Source: Amyelois transitella
Taxonomy: Eukaryota > Arthropoda > Insecta > Lepidoptera > Pyralidae
Direction of reading: 5' to 3'
DNA length: 64,000 bases
Assembly: GCF_032362555.1 (NCBI RefSeq)
Contig: NC_083524.1
Span: 2,652,001 to 2,716,000 of the forward strand
Positions 9,555 through 21,500 of this stretch are shown one piece after another. The notes below the pieces were generated by a model. That model was given only the letters and a program-made list of their open reading frames with translations. It did not search any database and was not told the DNA's origin. The first letter of the stretch is position 1. Every line of letters begins with the position of its first letter. The position numbers and the translations under genes are program-made.

Positions 9555-12500
9555 ATGGGTCAGACCCTGTCAGAACCTGTGACAGAGAAGCAGTCGTCGA
9601 CATGTCAGGACTCGAGGTTCCTCGTCGGCTCGTCCTGCATGCAAGGCTGGAGGGTGTCAATGGATGACTCCCATACCCAGATCCTGTCGCTGCCCGATGA
9701 CCCTGGCACGGCATTCTTTGCTGTTTACGATGGACATGGTGGTATGTCTCATTATGCTGCTGTGGTATAACTAAAATGCCATTATCTGACATCAGGATTT
9801 TCCCCATTTTTACCAGTAGAATAAAAAAAAAATCTCTTTCGATCTGTATATATGACTTATTGGTACCTTTAAGTCATAAATAGGCGTTCTCATTGATGAA
9901 TGGCATCAGTTTAAATTTTTACCGCATTTTTGACGTTTTACTTAAAACAAGGATTTGGCAGATAACAGCATTTTAGTTATACCAGGGCAGTATGGCTTCT
10001 ATCTTTGACAATTTATAAATAATACAGTTATTAAACGCGCACATAAGGATGAAACTTTATCTTTCAGTTTGAAATCATGTCAATAATGAATCTGCTAAAA
10101 GCGACTAATCTCCATACTCATTTTTATCTCCATACTCAAATACATACATATAATTACGTCTTTATAACATAAGAAGTCGCGTGGGTCTCGGTACTTTAAA
10201 ATAGGACCATTCAATCTCTGCCGTGGATGTCGTAAATGGCGACTAAGTGAATATGCACATTCTCTAGTGCAGCCTTTACAATAATTGAATATGGTTAAGT
10301 TCCCTGTTAAAATTGTGGAGGTGAGAAGTAACTCGCTTCGTGTAAAAACCTTACTTATCCAATCCAGGACTTTGGTCGAATGAACCCCGCTTCCCTCCAT
10401 AGAGGTCAAAAATCAAAATCAATATTTTATTCAAAAAATAGGCCTACGCAAAAACTTTTTCACGTCATTTTTCTTTTCAATAACTTAAATTTAATAAAAC
10501 AGTTGCAATGTATTTTATTCTCTGCAATCTGTAAATATGTTGACAATTGCCTATTAAGAATATTCACAAAATGTGTTCTATTAAATTGTATATGTTTTTA
10601 ATATCCATTTTAGGAGCAAACATAGCAGAATACGCCGGGAAGCATTTACACAAGTTTATTACGGCCAGACCAGAATACCATCTTGGAAACATTGAGGAGG
10701 CAATGAAACAGGTGAAATATTGTCAATATTTTTTTTTTCAATTAATTCAAACTATATCTATGCAAAATTTCATGCAGACTGGGGTTTTTACGTGAAAGAC
10801 AGACAAACACACATCTTTACTAATATTATAAAGTTGAAGAGTTTGTTTGTTTGAACGCGCTATTCTCAGGAACTACTAGGTAGTTCAAATTGAAAAAATA
10901 TTTCTGTGTTGAATAGACCATTAATCGAGGAAGGCTTTAGGCTATAATATAACATATTATACATTATACATATACATAACATAAAATAAAACGGACCCAC
11001 TATAGTATTAGATTTTGGGGATCAGACCAAAACAACTCAATTTTTTTGTTCTTTCTAAAGATAAGTTCACCTATAACACTTCATATACAACTTTTTAAAT
11101 AATTTTTATAAAAAATACGGTCGAATTCAGAACCTCCTCTTTTTTGCAGTCGGTTAAAATATAACTTGCCAGTACTTACGTTTTCCTTTCGTTCTATTTC
11201 AACCGACATTCGTCTTCCCGATACAACTGTACCGATCTTTTATCGTCGAGGGTTAAAAAAAACGCGATACATACAGTCACGGCATTGCCTTGACGTGCAA
11301 AGAAATGATTTGCATGTTAGTAATTTTATATTAGGTCAAGTTTACACCACATTCCTGTTATATATTTCTTACTACAGGGTTAAGAGGCAATTAATTTGAA
11401 CTTGACTTTTACGTGGGTGGGTGATTTTAATACGTCATTAGCTATTTTTAACCCTTATTAAGGGTGGTGGTGTGTTTAGTTTGGCGTTAGTATGTGGATG
11501 TATCAAAGTTTGGTAGGTGAATTGGATTCACGCAATTTGTACACCTATTATGAAGTTTTGTCGATCCACGCTAATAATAGAGCTTTATAAGTTGTGACTG
11601 ACTGTGAACTTTATATGACGGCCTCTGTGGCTCAGCGGTAGTACGCTTGTCTGTGACACCGGAGGTCCCGGGTTCGAATCCCGGTCACGGCATGATGAGA
11701 AAAGAACTTTTTCTGATTGTCCTGGGTCTTGGATGTTTATCTATATAAGTATTTATTATAAAATATAGTATCGTTGAGTTAGTATCTCGTAACACAAGTT
11801 TCGAACTTACTTCGAGGCTAACTCAATCAGTGTAATTTGTCCCATATATATTTATTTATATTTATATTTATTTATTTATTATAAGTATGTGTATTTTTGT
11901 AACGAATTAACTCAAAAAATATTGAACCAATATTGATGAAATTTGGTACACGGATAGAGTACTAACATAGGCCACTTTCTTTATCTCGAAATACCACCGG
12001 ACGCGAAACCTGGCGCAATAGCTAGTGTATCAATAAATAGGTTTATATAACTTTATTTATATTATACGTGCCGGGAACCACACGGCATATTATATATTAC
12101 AAAAATCATCCTTTCATCAAAAATCTCTTTTCTTCATTATATTTGTATGGATTGTTTCCAGGGTTTCCTCGACCTGGACCAGGCTATGCTGGAGGAGGAC
12201 ATGCTGCAGGAGAAGGTGGCCGGCAGCACAGCTGTTGCCATCCTCATCAAAGACAACACCCTGTATTGTGCCAACGCGGGGGATTCCCGGGCCATCGCCA
12301 GTGTGAGGGGAACTGTAAGTATCTGAACTTGAAAGATATTGCCTTGTATAAGTAAATAAATAAATATATAAATATATACGGGACAAATTACACAGATTGA
12401 GTTAGCCTCGAAGTAAGTTCGAAACTTGTGTTACGAGATACTAACTCAACGATACCATATTTTATAATATAATACTTATATAGATAAACATCCAAGACCC

Positions 12501-15500
12501 AGGACAATCAGAAAAAGTTCTTTTCTCATCATGCCCTGGCCGGGATTCGAACCCGGGACCTCCAGTGTCACAGACAAGCATACTACCGCTGAGCCACAGA
12601 GGCCGTCAAGTAGATATATATACATACATACATACATATGGTCACGTCTGTATCCCTTACGGGGTAGACAGAGCCAACAGTCTTGAAAAGACTAGACTAG
12701 ATATATATGGAAAAAATGAATAGGAGCACTCCATCTCTTTCCAATGGATGTCGTAAAATGCAACTAAGGGATAGGCTTATAAGCTTGGGATTCTTCTTTT
12801 AAGCGATGGGTTAGCAAAGTCACTATTTGAATCTCAATTGTGTCATTAGGCCAAACAGCTGAACGTGGCCTGTCAGCCTTTCAAAATTGCTTGCTCTGTC
12901 AATCCCGCAAGGGATATAGACGTGATTATATGGATGGATGGATTTATATATATAAGATAAATATACCTTGATCAAATTAAGGACGTGTTAGCAAAAGGTC
13001 TGGTCAGGTCAGGAGTATCTGCACTACATAAATTTACTTATTCATCTATCGGAAAGAAATGGAGTGGTCTTTTTCTAATTTGCCGGGAACCACACGACGA
13101 AATCGATTTGCCTCAATTTTCCATCTTTGACCATTCCGGACTGGAGTTTAATTTAAATGGGTCCCGACCTGACAGTTGAAGTTTCAATTCTGCTTTTGAA
13201 TTCATTCATTCAGTCATTCGTATAAAAACAAAGCGCCGTGTGGTTCTCGTAATACAAAAAAAAGAATAGGACCACTCCCATCCCTTTCCCATGGACATGG
13301 TAAAAGGCGACTACAGGATAAACTTATAAACTTGGAATTCCTCCTTAACGCGATGGGCAAGCAACCTGTCACTATTCGAAGCTCAATTCTCATCTTTTTT
13401 TTAAAGGTTGAATCTCTGTCACTATTTGAAGCTCAATTCTCATCTTTTTTTTTAAAGGTTGAATCTCTGTCACTATTCGAAGCTCAGTTCTTATCTTTTT
13501 TTTTAAGGTTGAATCTCTGTCACTATTCGAAGCTCAATTCTTATCTTATTTTAAAGGTTGAATCTCTGTCACTATTCGAAGCTCAATTCTTATCTTTTTT
13601 TTTAAAGGTTGAATCTCTGTCACTATTCGAAACTCAATTCTTTTTTTTTTAAAGGTTGAATCTCTATCACTATTCGAAACTCAATTCTTATCTTTTTTTT
13701 TAAGGTTGAATCTCTGTCGCTATTCGAAGCTCAATTCTTTTTTTTTTAAAGGTTGAATCTCTGCCACTATTCGAAGCTCAATTCTTTTTTTTTTTTTAAA
13801 GGTCGAATCCCTCTCATACGACCACAAGCCCAACAACGAGGAGGAGCTTCGCCGCATCACGGCTGGCGGCGGCTGGGTGCAGCTGAACCGCGTGAACGGC
13901 AACCTGGCTCTGTCCAGGGCGCTGGGTGACTACGTGTTCAAGAGGAACTACCGGCTGTCACCGCAGGAGCAGATCGTCACTGGTGAGACTTGGGGGCTTT
14001 GAGTGCTTATTGCCGTGTGGTTTCCGCCATTTTGGAATTGTCAAAGGCGATAGAGGTATAGGCTTGTTGATTTGGTATCCTGCTGTGGGCGATGGGCTAA
14101 GACATGTCAGTTTTTTAACTCCTCAGCTCCCTAAGCACAGGTCTCGACTGCTTAAGCTCTGATCAGCGCTCGCTCTACCGGCCACGTTTTTTATTTTATT
14201 TGCATTATCTATACTAAATTAGTACAAAACAAACTCTTCAGCTTTATAATATTAGTCTAATAATATAATCTAATAATAGCTTTATAATATTAGTCTAATA
14301 TTATAAAGCTGAAGAGTTTGTTTTGTTTGTTTGTTTGTTTAAACGCGCTAATCTCAGAAACTACTGAACCGATTTGAATAATTCTTTCACTGTTAGATAG
14401 TCTATTTATCGAGGAAGGCTATAGGCTACATTTTATCCCGGATTTCCTACGGGTAACGTCAACAATGCAGGTGAAAGTTGAATGAGTCGGCCATCTGCGA
14501 GCTTTCCACGCGAACGCTGCGCAAACCAACAAAGATATAGTAAAACAATGTACTAAAGATGTGAAGTACTCATTTTTTGCCACAAAAAAGTCCGCGAGAG
14601 CATATATCTATCTTTTAAGGTTTACTTACAATAACCACTTTTATGTTCATTTTTTAAGATTATTTTTTCATTATAAACATCAGTTATTTTGAAACCAATT
14701 TTCTTTAATTCAGTATTAATCCTTATCCAAATAAATATGTTTATTACTTTCGGCTTTTCATGTAGACTAAAATTGCCATTTACAGTATATAAATCAGACG
14801 AATAGGTTTTGAGATATAGTCGTTATAAGCAATTTGCAGCGAAACATTTAATACGGCGAACCAGCGTTCTTTCTAATACGCGTGCCGTACCGCCGTAACG
14901 CACAACCTCTCACCCTAAACGGATATATACGGTCTCCGTTCGGTCGCGGGTAATGATGTGGGCCAAGTCGTCGCCAAGTCGCATAACAATTAGCAGCTAT
15001 AATTGATAAAGCCGAGGAGGATGTTTGCAAAAATAAATATGATGCCCAAAATAACTATTCCACGCGGACGAAGTCGCGGGCACAGCTAGTATACTACAGG
15101 GTGGGCCAGGAATTAGTTAACATTTTAAAAATTCATTAAAAAAAAACTATTATATTTACATCAAAAATTATTTATTTAAGAGATAGCTTATAAAATGGAA
15201 ATTACTTTTTAAAAATAATATCATTTAAATAGCCACAATCACGGCGTTGGCATTCCTCTAAACGAGCACGAAAATTTTCGAATACTCGCCGTAATAAAGA
15301 TCGTGGGATCGCTGACATTTCGTCTCTTATTTTCGCCTTTAATTGAAGCAATGTCTTTGGTTTGTGGGTATAGACACGATGTTTTAGATATCCCCAAAGA
15401 AAAAAATTGGCTGGCGTTAGGTCAGGGCTCCTAGGTGGCCACGGAATGTCACCTCTTTGGGAAATGAGCTTTTCTGGGAACATTTCTTTGACGACCGGTA

Positions 15501-18500
15501 GGGATTCATTAGACGTGTGGCAAGTCGCTCCATCTTGCTGAAACCACGTCTGCCGATTGTAGCCGGCAAATTCTTGCAGCTGTGGTGTCAAAAATTCTCT
15601 CAGCAGCTTCACATACTCGGAGGAGTTTACTGTGATCGTACGGCCACGAAAATCCTCAAAAAAATAAGGTCCAATGATTCCTGTAGCTGAAATGGCTGCC
15701 CATACAGTGACCTTAAGGGAATGAAGAGGCCTTTGTTGTTTAGCCCTGGGATTTTCGCTGCTCCAATATCTGTAATTTTGTTTATTGACGTGCCCATTGA
15801 GATGGAAGTGGGCTTCGTCAGAGAACAAGATGTTGTCAAAGTTACGGAAGCGATCCAACATTGTTTCAGCATATGTTTTGCGTAAAATCAAATCATTAGG
15901 CTTTAGTTCTTGCACTAATTGAATCTTATATGGATGTAATTTTAAATCACATTTCAAAATGCGGCGTAAAGACGTGCGAGATATGCCTAATTCAGCCGAG
16001 CGTTTGCGCGTCGACAAATTTGGATCGCGCCGAACTGAAGCTGAAACTCTCTGTACGTTCTCATCACTCCGTGAAGTCCGTGGGCCGCCGGTTTGCTTCA
16101 CATTTAGCGTCGATCCGGTCTTTTCAAATTTGTTTACCCATTTCTTTATTAAAACTGAGCTTGGGCACTCATTTAGGTCGTGTAAATGGAATTCCACGCG
16201 AAATAGACGCCGCACAGAGTGAGCGAACTATTGTTTAAATAAAATTGCTTTACCCAAAAGGCACGCTGCGGTCACGTGAAGCTATCCATGTCAACTAAAT
16301 TTCCAAGAACTGAGCTAGCTGTTAGACCTCTCCCCGCACCACGCCCCTCTGCTGTTTGCGCGCGAAGTCAAATTCAAATGTAAACAAATTCATGGCCCAC
16401 CCTGTATAAGTTTGGAAGCACTCCTTTCCCGCTCGAAAAATTGTTTTCCCGAGGCAGGGTATAAATCGGATCGCGAATCATTTCAATTCAATTTCAATCA
16501 TCATGTATCTGAAAATGGCCTTTCAGTCTTTGCGAGGCTTTTGTCTGTTTCACTCCGTAAGTTGTGATTATATTTATGTACATTTATATGAAGGACGAAT
16601 TAATTGATAAATGTATTTGTTTTTAGCTTACCCGGACGTGCAAGTGAGACAACTGAATGACGAGTGGGAGTTCATCGTGATCGCTTGCGACGGCATCTGG
16701 GAGGTTCTCTCAAACGAGGTATGCTGCTCATGATGAAACGGAATCTTTGCCGTGTGGTTCCCGGTACAAATACAAAAAAAAGAATAGGATCACTCCATCT
16801 CTTTCTCATGGATGTCGTAGAAGACGACTAAGGGATAGGCTTACAAACTTGGGATTCTTTTTTAGGCGATGACCTGTCACTATTTGAATCTCAATTCTAT
16901 ATCATTAAGGCAAATAGCTGAATGTGGCCATTAAGTCTTTTCAACACTGTTGTCTCTGTCTACCCCTCAAGGGATATAGACGTGACCATATGTATGTAGG
17001 AAATGGAATCAAATATAACATTGAATAGGTATGATGGTCTGAAATAAATTACAAACAAATCAATTAATCATAAAAATTCTCTTGTATTGTCTCGTTCCCC
17101 TTTTTTATTAAAATTCTAAGTTTGGATACTTTGTGATAGATTGTGAAGTTAACGTTATTGAAGAATATGCTGCAGTGCAGTTTGTTATAGCCTCTTCTGC
17201 ATTGACGCTTTGGAAGCGGAAGTAAAGTTTTAAGTTATTTATTCGACGTCAACCAATGTTGTGAAACCAAAAGATATGACAATTATTAAGTGATGTTTTT
17301 AATTTGAATTTGAACAATATAACTTAATGATGTTTTAGAATAATCATAATAAAATACATCACGTGAACTTTTAGTTAAAATCTTAAACGCCAAAAATATT
17401 TTATATTCTTGGCGTTTAAAATTTTAACTAAAACTTTCAAAATGTGACGTGAAAGTCCATTTAGTAAAATTCTAAATTATATAAGAATTACTATGCCATC
17501 TGTGAATAAAAAAAATTGAAACAACTTTTATTTAGACATCATATCTATCTATCAGCGCAATAATTAAGCTATCTGTCAAACCAATAAGGTTCACAATGCG
17601 GACAAAATAAATGTGAACTGGCAATATTCAGTTAAAACTATTACGCAACAAACTGCTTGTTTCCATTCGATCGTAACACTCCCTTTACTTATATCAACAG
17701 GAAGTGATATCATTCTGCCGCGTCCGCCTGCTCAGCGGCTGGGAGCCCCACGCCGTGTGCGAAGCCCTAATGCAGCGCTGTCTCGCCCCCAACTGCGCCA
17801 CCGGAGGCCTGGGCTGCGACAACATGACCGTGCTGCTCATTTGCTTAGCACCTTTCCCGCGTAGCATAGCTCCGGTAAGTTAAAATATGTCTCATAGATA
17901 ACCTTAAACCGGTTAGTTAAAAAAATCTTAAGGTAGGACTTTAACTCCGGTGAGATAGAAAGATAATGTCTCTATTGTACCAACAAAAAAATAAACAATT
18001 GAAAAAAATCTTAAGGTAGGACTTTAGCTCCGGTGAGATAGAAAGAAAAAGTCTAAAAATTGTACCAACAAAAAAATTAACAATTGAAAAAAAATCTTAA
18101 GGTAGGACTTTAGCTCCGGTGAGATAGAAAGATAAAGTCTCTATTGTACCAACAAAAAAATTTACAATTGAAAATTACACTACATGTCACTTTAGGTCCT
18201 TAGCCTCAAATGAAGAAGCGGGGGAAAAATGGAAGGGCAGGGGGTGGGGGGCAACAATTTTATCACAATAGGTTAAGGTCTCACTTTTGCCACGATACGA
18301 ACAAACGTTTATAATGGCTCTAAAGTGAATTGTAAGTATGGCAGAGGAGAGCCAAGTCCAACATTAAAATGTCATTTGAACTATTAAGTTGCTGTGGTAT
18401 ATGTGTTTGTATTTTTCTGCATTGCTTGTCATGTTTAAATGTTTAAGTTTGTCGCATGTTAGTGCATGATACTGCATGTAATGTGGCGTTTCTTGTGTTT

Positions 18501-21500
18501 ATTGTGGGTTATTATTTCAACTGTTTATTTCAAAATGTGGGGTCTGCCAGGTATATGATATTTTTGTGCGAAATGGTGCACTTTAAACAAAATATTAACT
18601 TTACTAACTCTGATGAAAAATATACTATGATGACAAAAAGATTTAAGGTCAGATCAACATAATAATCTCAATATTTGCTCCGCAGTGCGCTTACAAGGTA
18701 CTCGATAATCGAGGCCAATACTGGAATATGGCCCCGACCCGCCGTTTCTCTTAACAACGCAAATACGAACTCTATCCCAATCGCACAAGCTTAAATTTCA
18801 AACCTCCAGTGTGTCTCTTGAACTGTGATTGTGATCCAAACATTTGGACTTGGCGGCATTTTTACCTTTAATATTTTATTATACTTAACTTTTTTTTTTG
18901 TTATCTTAATAGGGAATATATTTTTTAAATTATGGTAACTGTTATATCTTTATTATATCTAGAAATCATGATTCTTATTTTGAATATCAGATGAAATACT
19001 GCCAAGTTCAACAAATAGTATCTGTGATTTTTAATGACGTATCGATCTATAGGTCGCCGTATAAATGTCAATTGACATTTACCTACCGAAAGGTAAGACT
19101 GATTTGTGCCATGCATGTTTTTTTTTAAAACTAATTTGAAAACAATAAACACTAGTATTTGATATTTTAGGGGTAATATCAGCAGGAATAATATCTAACC
19201 GTAAATTTTACGTAACTTTTTGAAAAGATAAAATTTTATTAATAGATTGTGTACGAAAAAGGTTATGGAATGTGATTGTCTTGTAATATCATCTAATAAA
19301 ATCATAAGTAAAGCATATATTAATAAAGAACATATGTATGTTACGATTATGCGGTCTTTTATATAACCATTGCCAAATCAAATTGTTAATTTAATATTAG
19401 TTTAAAATAACATTATCTAGCCATGATGTGCTATTTCCCAACAAAAGGTACTGGTTTTAATGCTTCGGTATAACGTACGTAATGAATTAATACAATGAAA
19501 TGTACACTTATAGAAATAAAGTAATTCTTTCAGAATATTATTGTTAACTAAATATATTATGAACGTCGGTTTAGACCATTGACTTCCACTTTTGGAGTTG
19601 ACCGTCCATTCTGTGACATTTAACTTGAGACTGAGTAAATACTTATTTCATATTTAACTAAATTTACCACCTTAATATAAAATAGAACAGCACGTTAACA
19701 ATCTTTTGCGTTATATCATAAATCATTGATAAGTGTACATTTTAATGTTTGGAATTATTTTTGCTTAAATATATTCACATGTTGTTTCTGATTTTGTTCA
19801 GCACGTTTATTGTGAAAGATTTGTATGTCTGTCTATGTCTGTGATAAGCATAATGCATGTATCGCTTTGATTGTTTTTTTTTTTTTTGTATTTAACATTG
19901 ATAACGTTGAAATAATTAAAACAAATTTTGAATTGAAATTTAAATATGTAACTGATTCTTTTTTCTTAAGCTTCTATATGTTTTAAAATGTTAAATTCAG
20001 TTATTTGTATTTGTTTTTTTTAATGTGATTGTCATACAACATTTCTTGCGCAAGTTTGCATTTGTCATGGGATTTAATGTTAAATAATTAATTTTAATAA
20101 ACTATGTATTTTTTTATTGCATCTATATAAACAACACAAATTGAGGGTTTTCTATCATAGTGTTACATCGAAAGTAGTTCCTATATGAAATGCACGCATT
20201 TAAAATGTTCCTAGAAAAACAAAATGAATTAATATTTTGTATTTGTATTGAAAGATATATAAAATAGTCCTGCATGTTTGTATATGTTGCATGAAAATAT
20301 AAATTATTTAATGAATTTCATAGTATATATGTTAATTTGTGTTTTGATGTTATGCTTGTTATTTTCACAGAAATTTAAATCTTGCGTGTTTGAAACAATA
20401 AAAATATTGCATGAAATAGAGTCATATTATTGTAATATTTGCATGCAAAGAAAAATGTTTTTTGAATAACAGCAATTTTATTAACGCTTGCCTTGTTTGT
20501 CACTTGTTTGCTTCTAATAAATTCTTTAAAATCATATTTTTTTTATTTATTTTATATTGCCTTATTGATTATAATTAATTCAATTTTTTTTATCTCGAAG
20601 TATGAAAATCATCAAAGTATTATTTGACTTGGCTCTGTTCACTTCCGTGCTGAATGTGAATTACTTTCGTGGAATTATTTGAAGTTGATAAGTGTAGGTA
20701 TACACGAATTACTCTAAATTCGTTTTCAGCATATAACTTTTGCACTATAGCCTTGGTCATATTTACTTTGTTGTTAGTTTGAATTCGAGATAATATAGAT
20801 AGATTCTATCTAATAAATTTCGAATAAAGGGTGAGTACAAATTGGGAACACGCAATGATGGCAGTGAGATGATGAGAGCATTACTTAAAGAATATGTAGG
20901 TACGATAGGATTATCGATAGTTCAGGTCCCTGAATGTGAAGTGCCGTTTCTTCGTGATGTTTGTCTCTTACACAAATTGAGGTAAGGCATGAGCTGGGTA
21001 AAGAGCCTCCGCCCTTTATCTTCCATTCCAGCGGGAATTCCCAAAAATTATTTCTAAGCGTACCTACGTCTCCTATTCACAATCTATCTGCATGCCAATT
21101 TTCACCACGATCGGTCTAGTAATTTAGGCTGTGCGTTTGTAGATCAGTCAATCAGGCGCTTCTGCGTAATAAAGAGAGAACACCTGCGCATTGAAATTGT
21201 ATGTCATGTCTACCGTTCTCTCATCGTTCTGAATCCGCCTGTAACCACTCTGGTGGGTAAGTCTGGTCACACAAAATGTCTCCTGGCCGGCCTCCGAAGC
21301 CTTTGCCGGGGAACCTAACCCATTGTGGATTACGGTTACACCTAGTTCCCTAAGTGATAACATGTTTTGTGAAGCCCTTTTTCATCTTGTAAGACCTGAT
21401 AATATTGTTAACTAATTTCAGGATTCTCCAGTACCCGTGGAAGACGAGTTAGACGGTAAATTCATGACGAAAATGGACGATCTCTTATACGTAGAAGACG

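Noticed and set aside
11617..11700. tRNA gene (A and B boxes present)
   Set aside because: The head continues into a SINE body and tail found in several dispersed copies; no closed cloverleaf or terminator in tRNA position.
13332..13652. 106-codon frame with repeated FLKVESLSLFEAQF units, looking like a repeat protein
   Set aside because: It is a translation of the minisatellite in front of exon 4; the repetition is DNA-level and the frame depends on unit length.
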